NCBI GenBank assembly: GCA_938036845.1
Contig: CALHWA010000011.1
Coordinates: 1 to 8,369 of the forward strand
Reading direction: 5' to 3'
From: an uncultured Candidatus Saccharibacteria bacterium
GTDB lineage: Bacteria; Patescibacteriota; Saccharimonadia; Saccharimonadales; Saccharimonadaceae
DNA: 8,369 bases
This document shows positions 1 to 6,573 of this stretch, piece after piece. The notes below the pieces were generated by a model. The model ran no database searches. It was not told the origin of the DNA and worked only from the letters and a program-made list of their open reading frames with translations. Position 1 is the first letter of the stretch. Each line of letters begins with the position of its first letter. Made by a program: the position numbers and the translations under genes.

Positions 1-127
1 TTTGCATGTTTTTGTAACATTTCTTTTGTTTTTATGCATTTTTATGCGTTTGTGTGTTTGGTTCGTTATGCATGGTTTCTAGTGTACTATATTTGGGGTG
101 TAAAGCCTATTGCTACATCCGGTAGTG
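1..127. other. Non-coding T-rich left edge
   Basis: This stretch follows the stop of the leftmost minus-strand gene. The first 60 bases are very T-rich on the plus strand and contain a 9-base motif, TTTTTATGC, twice in tandem (29-37 and 39-47). I see no convincing reading frame, RNA gene or hairpin followed by a T-run on the minus strand, so the terminator of the leftmost operon is not evident. The T-rich tract could be the tail of something outside the window, but that cannot be decided here. Confidence 0.4.
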
Positions 128-1027
128 TTACCGCTCGTCGCTTGCTGGCCCATGCCCCAGCGTCTCCAGTGTGCGGTCAACCACTTTTTGGGCAAAGTGC
201 TGCATGTCATCATCGCTCCTAAGGTCAAGCCCCTCACCTTGGTCGATGAGAAAGCTGTGTGGCGGGAGATCTGAGACCATGGGGATTGGTTCGCCATAGC
301 CTCCACCCACCATAAACCCCATAGCGTAGCGTATGTCATTTGGCTCATGTTCATTGAGGGCAAATACCCCGCGGCGCAAGAATGCTGGGTGTGCCAAGCA
401 AAATGCCGCTGTGTCGATATCCAGATATTCCCCTGGCTGCACCACCGGTATCTGGTATTCAACACCACGGATATGGTAATCTCTTTCTTTTGTCGATTCC
501 ACCATCGTGAGGCCAAGCGAATACCCCTCAGTACGCAGTGCCTCAATCGCTGCATACAGTGCCCCACCACGCTGCATAATCCGCTCGGACGAGACATGAC
601 TCGCCATTGATGCATTAACGTACATCATTGCCTGCTTCCCGTGAGTATCCTGGCGGACTTGATAATCCACCATATGCTCGGGCTCACCGTGTAGGTAGGC
701 ACCAATATCTACCTCATCACCAGCGAAATCCAGCCGAGACTCCACAACTGGTCGCCGCCCCACTAGCTGGTCAAGAGCAATACGCCCCACCGCCTGGCGC
801 AAATGCTGGCGGCCCTCTTCCCAGCCATAGCGCGCTAACTCGAGCGCCTCATCCATCGTACTCGTGCCCGACCACTGCCACTCATCTATCTTCAAGCTCG
901 ATGCTCTGAGACCAGATTGCTCTTGCTGCTCGGGCGCATGCTGCATCGCATCAATCATCTCGCTAATGCTATCGAGCTGACGAAGGTGCATCGTACGGCC
1001 ATCATACTCTTGCTCAGAGCGACGCAT
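128..1027 (-). CDS. DUF7192-like partner protein of the AAA+ ATPase (function unknown)
   Basis: This 299-residue soluble protein starts at ATG 1027, with an SD-like AAGGGAG seven bases upstream, and ends in TAA. Seen in the sequence: an N-terminal part with W50, W52 and the segment ARYGWEEGRQ (65-74); a central motif DIGAYLHGEPEHM (107-119); and RGGALYAAIEALRTEGYSL (153-171). From memory, this pattern (W.G, then AxxGWxxG, then a 'GxPExM' motif, then an RG..L.A..ALE..GY helix) matches an uncharacterised phage/plasmid family named DUF7192, often near CobS/MoxR-like ATPases. I could not verify this by search. No signal peptide, membrane segment or MIDAS (DxSxS) motif is visible, so it is not an obvious von Willebrand A partner of a MoxR ATPase. 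Its start abuts the ATPase stop exactly (TAG then ATG), which implies coupled translation and a shared function. Its biochemical role is unknown. Confidence 0.85.
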   Translation of the reverse strand: MRRSEQEYDGRTMHLRQLDSISEMIDAMQHAPEQQEQSGLRASSLKIDEWQWSGTSTMDEALELARYGWEEGRQHLRQAVGRIALDQLVGRRPVVESRLDFAGDEVDIGAYLHGEPEHMVDYQVRQDTHGKQAMMYVNASMASHVSSERIMQRGGALYAAIEALRTEGYSLGLTMVESTKERDYHIRGVEYQIPVVQPGEYLDIDTAAFCLAHPAFLRRGVFALNEHEPNDIRYAMGFMVGGGYGEPIPMVSDLPPHSFLIDQGEGLDLRSDDDMQHFAQKVVDRTLETLGHGPASDER

Positions 1028-2812
1028 CTAGTGGCTCCCTTGCTGCTTACCACCCACGTCGGGGTGCTGCCTCAGCCAATTACACAGGGTAAATCGCCCA
1101 GGAACAAAACCGTGGCAGGCTTCAAATTGCTTGGCGTAATCCTGGACGTCATGGTCGTTCAATTGCGAAAAGTGTGTTTTTACAAACTCTATTCGGTCAT
1201 GTACTTCCGTCTTGATGTGGTCATTATCATTATCCTCTGTTTCCCATTGTGTGATGTCCCCACGGTCGCGCTGCCAACGCCGATCCTCTACATTGACTGC
1301 AGCAACTATATCTGAGACAAGGACCTTTTTTGTCGTCCAAATTTCGGGGTCTCCAAAGACCCGCCCTACTGCCCTGGATATTGTTGGCGTTTGCGATATG
1401 TCCGTTAGCTCACGCGAATGCATCGATTCCAAGTCCCAACACACTCGGACAAATATACTAGTCTCGTAGTTGCTCGTGTCTAATTTATTGATATTATAAC
1501 AGTCTGGTAAGAAACGACGTATAGAACTATCAAGAGATCTCTCAAGCCATCGTGTATTCGTTCTATCGATAGTAATTTCTTTATCCTCCGGTGGTGTAAA
1601 CCACTCACTATCACTTCTCTTTTCAGTATCTTTTGGCTGAGTTTCTTGAGATGACTTACTGTGAGATTCATCAAGCTCTTTGCCTTTCGTAGCTTCGCGA
1701 GTCTTATAATCAAGCGCCTCTTGCACCCTCGGCATCAACCGCTTGGCATTCTCAGCTAGCTTCTCGCGGTCATGCTCCTTCATACCCTTATAGAGGAGCA
1801 TCTGGCCCAGCCAATCCTTACCGACGCCTTGCTCAGCCAGACGCACGCCATACAAGCTAGCACGCTGGCTAATGATAGCGCGGATACCAAGCTCACCCAG
1901 TGCCTGGCGGTGCGCTCGCACCGTAGCCAGCCACTCTTTGGGGCTAGGTACCTCACCAGCCGAGATATCGAGTGGTGAGCGGTTTATCTCTGTACCAAGT
2001 ATCAGCGCTTCCTCCAAATCTTCATCGGTGTCCATTGGGATGAAGGCAAAGCGGTCGATGGTGGCTGCATCGATCGGTGCCCGGCCCACATACTCACTCG
2101 TCGCTCCGCGGCCAATCGTGTTGGCACTGGCAATGAAACGCGCCGTCTCGTGGCGTGGCACTCTGCTATCCGGAAACTCACCATGGCCATTGGCAAGCGC
2201 ACTGTTGAGGATAGTCAAAATACTTGCGCTACCATTATCGATCTCGTCAAACATAAAGACGCCACCATTCTCATACACCTCACGGTAGGCTGTGTTATGG
2301 TAGTTACCAGTCGCATCGCGATAGCCCATGAGATCGGACTTGGATGTCGTTGGCCCGAGCGATATAGAACGAAATGGCAAGCCAAGGCTATCTGCTGCTT
2401 GCTCACCAGCAGTTGACTTACCACTCCCCGCCTCGCCATGCAGCCAGATAGGTACATCCGCCTGCAAGGCTGCGCGCACGAGAGGTGTGTGGTAGTGCGA
2501 CGGCTTGGCTCTGTTAACAAACTGCTGCAATGCAGGGTATTCCTGCTGCCGTGTTGTATGATCTAGCGCGAGGATCGTCCGCAGTGCGTTTACAACCTCC
2601 TCGCTCGTCCCTTGGTGTAGTTGCTCGACAACCTGGCGTGCTTCGCTCAAGTCTGCAGTCACCCCCTGGTGTACTGCTTTGATATCGCGCAGTGTTTTGC
2701 CGCTCATCAGGTTACTAAGTGACTGGAGCGAAATCTCACCACTCCCTGCAGTATCTGCAGTGGTTTGCTCAGTGCTACCTGTTAAGGCTCTCTCTCTCTC
2801 TGGATTTGCCAT
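1028..2812 (-). CDS. CobS/MoxR-like AAA+ ATPase with unusual C-terminal extension
   Basis: This 594-residue protein starts at ATG 2812, five bases after AAGGAG. Residues 1-115 are polar and helical. The AAA+ core spans about 118-345: Walker A GEAGSGKST (126-134), Walker B VFMFDEID (185-192), sensor 1 FIASANT (226-232), a probable arginine finger in DAATIDRF (248-255) and a sensor-2-like ISQRASLYGVRLAEQG (314-329). This order and the SDLMGYRD segment match CobS/MoxR-type AAA+ proteins, which use ATP to remodel partner proteins or insert metals; such genes are common in phages and plasmids. Residues 371-410 form a charged, low-complexity linker. Residues 411-594 match nothing I recognise and are the likely substrate-specific part. 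The linker and early extension are encoded by DNA of about 39% GC (1441-1680, hand count), well below the helicase gene, hinting at domain shuffling. It is the first gene of a two-gene operon with the DUF7192-like protein. The real substrate is unknown. Confidence 0.9.
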   Translation of the reverse strand: MANPERERALTGSTEQTTADTAGSGEISLQSLSNLMSGKTLRDIKAVHQGVTADLSEARQVVEQLHQGTSEEVVNALRTILALDHTTRQQEYPALQQFVNRAKPSHYHTPLVRAALQADVPIWLHGEAGSGKSTAGEQAADSLGLPFRSISLGPTTSKSDLMGYRDATGNYHNTAYREVYENGGVFMFDEIDNGSASILTILNSALANGHGEFPDSRVPRHETARFIASANTIGRGATSEYVGRAPIDAATIDRFAFIPMDTDEDLEEALILGTEINRSPLDISAGEVPSPKEWLATVRAHRQALGELGIRAIISQRASLYGVRLAEQGVGKDWLGQMLLYKGMKEHDREKLAENAKRLMPRVQEALDYKTREATKGKELDESHSKSSQETQPKDTEKRSDSEWFTPPEDKEITIDRTNTRWLERSLDSSIRRFLPDCYNINKLDTSNYETSIFVRVCWDLESMHSRELTDISQTPTISRAVGRVFGDPEIWTTKKVLVSDIVAAVNVEDRRWQRDRGDITQWETEDNDNDHIKTEVHDRIEFVKTHFSQLNDHDVQDYAKQFEACHGFVPGRFTLCNWLRQHPDVGGKQQGSH

Positions 2813-2840
2813 ATTTTCTCCTTATTGTCTAGATTACTTT

Positions 2841-2870
2841 ATTGTAAAAGATACCGAGGAGATTTGTCAA
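2841..2870 (-). promoter_or_regulatory. Sigma-70-type promoter of the ATPase operon
   Basis: On the minus strand TTGACA (2870-2865, a perfect -35) is followed after 18 bases by TACAAT (2846-2841, five of six matches to the -10 consensus). Transcription would begin near 2834, leaving a leader of about 20 bases that contains the AAGGAG SD of the ATPase. No operator-like repeat is obvious between the promoter and the start codon. Confidence 0.75.
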
Positions 2871-2915
2871 TTAGTAAACTATGGGATCTACTGAGAGGTT
2901 TACAACGCTAGTATA

Positions 2916-2948
2916 AAAAATGAACGTATTATAAGAACGTTCATTTTT
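2916..2948 (-). terminator. AT-rich bidirectional-type terminator after the helicase gene
   Basis: AAAAATGAACGT (2916-2927) and ACGTTCATTTTT (2937-2948) are perfect 12-base inverted repeats around a 9-base loop. Read on the minus strand the hairpin lies about 58 bases past the helicase stop and its 3' arm runs into TTTTTT, so it would end helicase transcription before the ATPase promoter. The stem is weak in GC (four G-C pairs), so efficiency may be modest. It is nearly symmetric and could work on the plus strand too, although no plus-strand gene is nearby. Confidence 0.7.
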
Positions 2949-3005
2949 GTTTACTATAATCATCGAAAAATATGAGACGACCCCAGACTTTGGGATAGCA
3001 ATGCG

Positions 3006-4541
3006 CTACTGCACCGCATCCTCACCAAAATGCTTTTGCAGCCGCATTTTTATTTCTTCCCAGTTTTCAGGACCAAGAGTGCGGCTGAGCTGGCGGATAC
3101 TCACGCCTTGGACAAAGCCTTGCTTGAGTGTCTCATCATCGGCCTTTGTCCATGGTTTGTAGGCGTTGGGGTGAGTCTGGCGCATTGTGGCGATCTTGGC
3201 CGCCCAGCTAGTGCTGCCAGTTTTGCCCGTTGGCTTCTTCTGCGGCGCGGTGGCACGCTGAGCAGCCTGTTCGCGCAGATGGGCAAAGCGCTCGGCATCT
3301 TGGGCAGCCCGGGTGCGCAGCTGCGTATCAATGATATACGCTTCGTCACTCATGGTAAGTGCCATGCGGTTGATACCGGTGAGATATATAGCATCGAGAC
3401 TCTTAACGCGGCTCAGTGCCACATAGCCCATACCTGGGACAAAGGCTTTGCGTAGGTCGATGCGCGCGCTATCGAGCGTCATCCCCTGGCTCTTATGGAC
3501 AGTAATCGCCCAGGCCAGGCGCAGTGGCAGCTGCGAGATACTGGCCCGCTTGCGCGTACCATCGCGCAGCTCCCAGGTGTCAGGCTGCATTGTCACCACA
3601 TGGCCATTACGAAACTCCACCACGGGATAGTCCGTGCCTGGCTCGAAGTCTGTTACCCGGCCAATGCTCCCATTAGCAAAGCGCCGTGCTTGGTCGTTCT
3701 TAATAGCCATCACCAGTGCACCCCGCTTGAGCACTAGCACTTCTGGCGCAAGAATGCTCCGCTGGAGCGTATCAACATAATTTTGCCCACCAGTGCTGCT
3801 GCGCTGGTACGATACTTCGTCGCCAGGCAGCTCGGCCAGGCGGGCTTGGTTGATCCGATCGACATCGATATTGACGGTATGGAGCTCGGTTAGGTCGCTC
3901 TCGTGAGGTGGTTCTACCTCTGTGCGAGCCAGTAGATGCTCGGCATGGCGTCGGCGCAGATCACCAGCTCGCATAGCCGTTAGGATGTCTAGCAGGGCGT
4001 CACCCTCTTGCTGGCGGTATTGTTGGTCGAGATACAGAATAGCTGGGTCAAGCTGTCGCCAGGCTTGCGACTGCACCACAAAGCCCCCCTGCCGCCCGCC
4101 ATCGCGATTAACAGGCGGCAGTTGAAAGAAGTCCCCACTCATCACTACTTGCAATCCGCCAAAAGGCTGATTCGGCACCTCGCGCACCCGGCGGCACACT
4201 TCGTCGATCATATCCAGGCGGTAGTCGTGCAACATACTAATCTCATCGATGATGAGCACATCTGTCTTGGCAATAATATCGCGCCGCGTCTTCGACAGGT
4301 GATCAAAAAAATTGTTCGGTAAGCTATCGTGGATGCCAATCCCCGCCCATGCGTGAATCGTACTGCCACCCAGGTGCGTCGCCGCAAGCCCCGTCGTAGC
4401 AGTGACGGACACATACTTACCATCCGCCTTACACTGGCGGATGAACTGCCCCAACACATATGTCTTGCCTGTGCCCGCTGGCCCTGTCAGCAGCGCACTC
4501 TGACCACTACGCAAAATCTCCTGTGCAAGTGTCTGATCCAT
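3006..4541 (-). CDS. Pif1/RecD-like SF1B DNA helicase with C-terminal HTH-like tail
   Basis: A 511-residue ATP-dependent 5'-3' DNA helicase of the Pif1/RecD group, expected to unwind duplexes or structured DNA during replication or repair. Motifs seen, numbered from ATG 4541: Walker A GPAGTGKT (20-27), the Pif1-type ATTGLAATHLGG...TIHAWAGIG block, Walker B LIIDEIS, motif III SGDFFQLPPV, a QQYRQ motif, and the C-terminal LAWAITVHKSQGMTLD and GYVALSRVKSLDAIYLTG motifs (V and VI). Residues about 463-511 (PWTKADDETLKQGF...SIRQLSRTLG...) resemble the short Myb/HTH-like tail found on some bacterial helicases and may bind DNA. The frame is open upstream to a TTG at 4577, but that start has no SD and lies in the -35 of a good promoter. 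ATG 4541 is preferred because the -10 box places the transcript start at it. The family is confident; the physiological role is inferred. Confidence 0.93.
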   Translation of the reverse strand: MDQTLAQEILRSGQSALLTGPAGTGKTYVLGQFIRQCKADGKYVSVTATTGLAATHLGGSTIHAWAGIGIHDSLPNNFFDHLSKTRRDIIAKTDVLIIDEISMLHDYRLDMIDEVCRRVREVPNQPFGGLQVVMSGDFFQLPPVNRDGGRQGGFVVQSQAWRQLDPAILYLDQQYRQQEGDALLDILTAMRAGDLRRRHAEHLLARTEVEPPHESDLTELHTVNIDVDRINQARLAELPGDEVSYQRSSTGGQNYVDTLQRSILAPEVLVLKRGALVMAIKNDQARRFANGSIGRVTDFEPGTDYPVVEFRNGHVVTMQPDTWELRDGTRKRASISQLPLRLAWAITVHKSQGMTLDSARIDLRKAFVPGMGYVALSRVKSLDAIYLTGINRMALTMSDEAYIIDTQLRTRAAQDAERFAHLREQAAQRATAPQKKPTGKTGSTSWAAKIATMRQTHPNAYKPWTKADDETLKQGFVQGVSIRQLSRTLGPENWEEIKMRLQKHFGEDAVQ

Positions 4542-4548
4542 AGACTCT

Positions 4549-4577
4549 AGTATACAAGGTTGTGGGGTGAGAGGCAA
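4549..4577 (-). promoter_or_regulatory. Promoter giving a leaderless helicase transcript
   Basis: On the minus strand TTGCCT (4577-4572) lies 17 bases before TATACT (4554-4549). Seven bases separate the -10 from ATG 4541, so the usual start distance puts +1 at or next to the A of the ATG. No SD precedes that ATG, which fits a leaderless mRNA and argues against the upstream TTG start. The promoter sits between the stop of the upstream hypothetical gene and the helicase, so the helicase need not depend on read-through. Confidence 0.6.
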
Positions 4578-4589
4578 AGTATGTGTAGT

Positions 4590-5117
4590 CTATTGTGGTA
4601 ATGTTGCACTACCAGGGATGAGCTGCGCGTAGTGCGTTTGCTCAAGTGCTTGCAGTTGCGCTGTATTAAATGACTGCATTGCCACTGCGTGCCGACTACT
4701 AAGGTGAGCAAGAAGTGCCTGCTGTGGATTATCGAGAAAATGTGCCACCACCAAGCCACCAATAGCCACTATACGCCGCGTCTCTTCGGGTGTTTGAATA
4801 TTCGTCTCGCGGAGGTCGTCTACGCCATGCGCCACACTACCACCAAGTGTTTCATCAAACCACCCACGCGCCATACCTTGGTCATATGCACAGCACAGCG
4901 GCAATGGTGCACGCAAATTATGCTTACCAGCACGCTGAGCAAGCTGCCAGTGCCCCCCATAATTACCAATTGCTATATCAAATTCTGGATTATCTTTATC
5001 ATCAAAGGTGAGGTCAGTCACCATACCAAGCCGTGCCGCTGGGCGCTCTTCACCAACAAAAAACGCACTTACATATGCAGTTGCTACTGATCCGGATGTC
5101 ACAATTGTCTCGCGCAT
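4590..5117 (-). CDS. Unrecognised 175-residue soluble protein
   Basis: I do not recognise this family. The frame extends to a GTG at 5138, but ATG 5117 is the better start: a perfect TATAAT ends six bases before it and would be transcribed as leader if the GTG were used. From ATG 5117 the product begins MRETIVTSGSVATAYVSAFF and is 175 residues. It is mixed alpha/beta in character, with a Gly-rich segment AIGNYGGHW, a double cysteine (LPLCCAY), a hydrophobic IVAIGGLVVAHFL stretch too short and polar-flanked to be a clear membrane segment, and a helical Gln-rich end. There is no signal peptide and no ATP-binding or nuclease motif. It lies downstream of metK and upstream of the helicase, each with its own promoter, so context gives no function. 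Opposite-strand frames here lack ribosome-binding sites and look like shadows. Confidence 0.65.
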   Translation of the reverse strand: MRETIVTSGSVATAYVSAFFVGEERPAARLGMVTDLTFDDKDNPEFDIAIGNYGGHWQLAQRAGKHNLRAPLPLCCAYDQGMARGWFDETLGGSVAHGVDDLRETNIQTPEETRRIVAIGGLVVAHFLDNPQQALLAHLSSRHAVAMQSFNTAQLQALEQTHYAQLIPGSATLPQ

Positions 5118-5123
5118 AGAATT

Positions 5124-5129
5124 ATTATA
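5124..5129 (-). promoter_or_regulatory. -10 box for a leaderless transcript of the 175-residue gene
   Basis: A perfect TATAAT on the minus strand (5129-5124) is followed by six bases and then ATG 5117, so +1 would coincide with the start codon. The -35 is poor: the hexamer at a 17-base spacing is TTTTTC. No SD is present before the ATG. The arrangement repeats the geometry seen at the helicase gene. Confidence 0.5.
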
Positions 5130-5240
5130 GTAAAGCACAATGGGGCGAAAAATACAATAGAAGGAAACCGCACGTCAAGACACCCTTCCAGCCCACTACA
5201 GCAAACTCACCTGATGAAATATTGGCTCAGCCTCGCCACT

Positions 5241-6251
5241 CTACCGATCCCACACAAACCCCTCGCCAAAGTGCCCCCAGCGGGCGGTTGGTTCGTAGAT
5301 GGGCTGGGTGAGCTGGAGCGTAGTAATGATGCCATGCGGGCTGAGATCGTAGCCTGTAATGGGCTGCTCTACCCCATCGATGATGGCGGTCGCCTCGACG
5401 GGCTGGTCGTGGCCGATTGCATACGCCAGGCGCACCAGCACCTCCTGCGCGTGGTGTTGTCGCAGACAATCCACTGCAATGCGCCGCGCCATATACGCCG
5501 CCGAGCGATCCACCTTGGTGGCGTCCTTACCACTAAAGGCCCCGCCACCAATCGGCACGCGTGGCCCATAATTATCGACGATGAGCTTGCGTCCCGTCAG
5601 GCCAGCATCAGCCGCAAAGCCACCAATCTGCCAGTCCCCTGCTGGGTTGCAGTGTAGCACTGGCACATCATATTGCTTATCCTTAAAAAATGTGTTCACA
5701 TACGTCTGCTGCTGGAGCCACTCCTTGACTACCTCTGTTAATTCGTCTTTTGGTGCATGTTGGAAGCTTGCAACAATTGCCGTGATCTGCCCGCCACGCA
5801 GTGTTACTTGCGTTTTGCCATCGTAGGGCCAACGTTGATACAAAAATTGGTTCAATCGTCGCGCCAGCACTGTTTCGAATGGGAGCAGCTCGGGTGTTTC
5901 GTTGCAAGCATAGCCGATCATCACGCCTTGGTCGCCCGCCCCGCCATCATCCACACCACGAGCAATCTCTGGGCTCTGCTGAGCAATATGCTCAATTATC
6001 TCTACCTCATTCCCTGCCAAACGCTGTACAATCGGTGCCACTGCCACCGTCGCCTGCGACGTCACTTCGCCTGTCACAAACACCATGCCATGGCCGCCGC
6101 ACACTTCCACCGCCACGCGTGCCTGTGGGTCGCGGGCTAGATAAGCATCAAGGATGGCGTCGCTCATTTGGTCGCAGAGCTTGTCGGGGTGGCCTGGGCT
6201 TACGCTCTCGGCGGTGCGAAACTGCGCTGATGTTATAGTCATTGCTGTCAT
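5241..6251 (-). CDS. metK: S-adenosylmethionine synthetase (methionine adenosyltransferase), compact form
   Basis: This enzyme makes S-adenosylmethionine from methionine and ATP in the cytoplasm. The three family signatures are present: SVSPGHPDKLCDQ near residues 16-28, GAGDQG at 104-109 in the ATP-binding hexapeptide region, and the Gly-rich GGGAFSGKDATKVDRSAAY at 235-253. The start is ATG 6251, six bases after AAGGGAG; the frame stays open upstream, but that DNA is the riboswitch leader. ATG 6242 is an alternative that would shorten the protein by three residues. The product is 336 residues, clearly shorter than the usual 380-400. All motifs remain, so the shortening lies in connecting segments (for example after GYACNETPELLPFE, and at the C-terminus, which ends GEGFVWDR). 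It looks intact rather than truncated. The SAM-I riboswitch upstream should reduce its expression when SAM is plentiful. Confidence 0.97.
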   Translation of the reverse strand: MTAMTITSAQFRTAESVSPGHPDKLCDQMSDAILDAYLARDPQARVAVEVCGGHGMVFVTGEVTSQATVAVAPIVQRLAGNEVEIIEHIAQQSPEIARGVDDGGAGDQGVMIGYACNETPELLPFETVLARRLNQFLYQRWPYDGKTQVTLRGGQITAIVASFQHAPKDELTEVVKEWLQQQTYVNTFFKDKQYDVPVLHCNPAGDWQIGGFAADAGLTGRKLIVDNYGPRVPIGGGAFSGKDATKVDRSAAYMARRIAVDCLRQHHAQEVLVRLAYAIGHDQPVEATAIIDGVEQPITGYDLSPHGIITTLQLTQPIYEPTARWGHFGEGFVWDR

Positions 6252-6295
6252 AAAAAACTCCCTTCTCTTATCCTGCATGCCAGGCGAGAAAGGAG
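6252..6295 (-). terminator. Riboswitch expression platform: terminator hairpin overlapping the metK SD
   Basis: On the minus strand CTCCTTTCTC (6295-6286) pairs with GAGAAGGGAG (6267-6258) over ten positions with one G-U wobble. The next six bases are all T (6257-6252), followed directly by the metK ATG. The 18-base loop contains a small CCTG/CAGG hairpin (6283-6272). The 3' arm contains the SD (AAGGGAG), so the hairpin could both end transcription and hide the SD. Possible antiterminator partners of the 5' arm are GAGAG at 6303-6299 or GGGAAG at the aptamer's 3' edge; these pairings are inferred and not folded by computation. Confidence 0.75.
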
Positions 6296-6314
6296 CTGCT
6301 CTCTTACGCGTCTC

Positions 6315-6413
6315 ATATCTTCCCTGCGCACAGGCTGGAATTAGCACCTTACTCGCTTCCCGAGCAGGTTGCTGGCGAGTCATCGGGCCAGTCCCTCGTC
6401 GCACTCTGGATAT
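6315..6413 (-). promoter_or_regulatory. SAM-I (S-box) riboswitch aptamer
   Basis: Reading the minus strand from 6413, the leader shows the SAM-I hallmarks in order: ATATC as the 5' side of P1, AGAGTG, then GAGGGACTGGCCCGATGA (conserved core and kink-turn), GCAACC, a P3 hairpin CTCG/CGAG, AAGGTGCTAATTCC, a P4 hairpin CCTG-TGCG-CAGG, and GGGAAGATAT closing P1 with GATAT (6319-6315). These segments are near-identical to the published consensus. SAM-I binds S-adenosylmethionine and normally switches genes of methionine/SAM metabolism off when SAM is abundant. Its place directly before metK and a terminator-like hairpin fits that role exactly. P1 is only five base pairs, followed by a mismatch. 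Confidence 0.97.
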
Positions 6414-6429
6414 TAGTGATATTGGTAAT

Positions 6430-6438
6430 AGTATAGCA
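6430..6438 (-). promoter_or_regulatory. Extended -10 promoter of the metK leader
   Basis: The minus strand reads TGCTATACT (6438-6430), a TG-N extended -10 box with five of six matches to TATAAT. The hexamer 17 bases upstream, GTATTC, is a poor -35, as is common for extended -10 promoters. Transcription would start near 6423, about ten bases before the P1 helix of the riboswitch, which is the expected spacing for a dedicated riboswitch leader. Confidence 0.55.
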
Positions 6439-6539
6439 TATATTTATACTAGGAATACCTACCCTGTCGATACAGCACAACACGACAAGGAAGATACAAC
6501 TGCACTCAAGTTATCTCGCAGCCAGATTTTCCATAATTA

Positions 6540-6566
6540 AAAAACCGGTCGCTATGACCGGTTTTT
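6540..6566 (-). terminator. Strong intrinsic terminator after RNase HI
   Basis: A perfect 11-base-pair stem (6540-6550 with 6556-6566) built on AAAACCGGTC/GACCGGTTTT encloses a five-base loop. On the minus strand the 3' arm ends in a run of T and it begins eight bases after the RNase HI stop codon. It separates the RNase HI unit from the metK leader. It is nearly symmetric, so it could also stop plus-strand transcripts. Confidence 0.9.
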
Positions 6567-6573
6567 GAGTTGT

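Noticed and set aside
1..60. T-rich tract with a tandem TTTTTATGC motif considered as terminator or CRISPR-like repeat
   Set aside because: Only two adjacent copies, no spacers, and no stable stem; on the minus strand it is A-rich and so cannot be a terminator tail for the leftmost operon.
79..615. 178-codon minus-strand frame overlapping the DUF7192-like gene
   Set aside because: It is a shadow frame within the 299-residue gene, which has the better SD, family-like motifs and operon placement.
4689..5090. 133-codon plus-strand frame opposite the 175-residue gene
   Set aside because: No ribosome-binding site; low-complexity composition typical of an antisense shadow, while the minus strand has a perfect -10 box.
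5139..5240. Possible terminator between metK and the next gene (GAAGG/CCTTC pairing near 5161-5190)
   Set aside because: Only about five base pairs with an 18-base loop; the following T-rich stretch is broken, so support is too weak.
6252..6404. Upstream in-frame extension of MetK by 51 residues
   Set aside because: This DNA forms the SAM-I aptamer and its expression platform, and MetK similarity begins only near ATG 6251.
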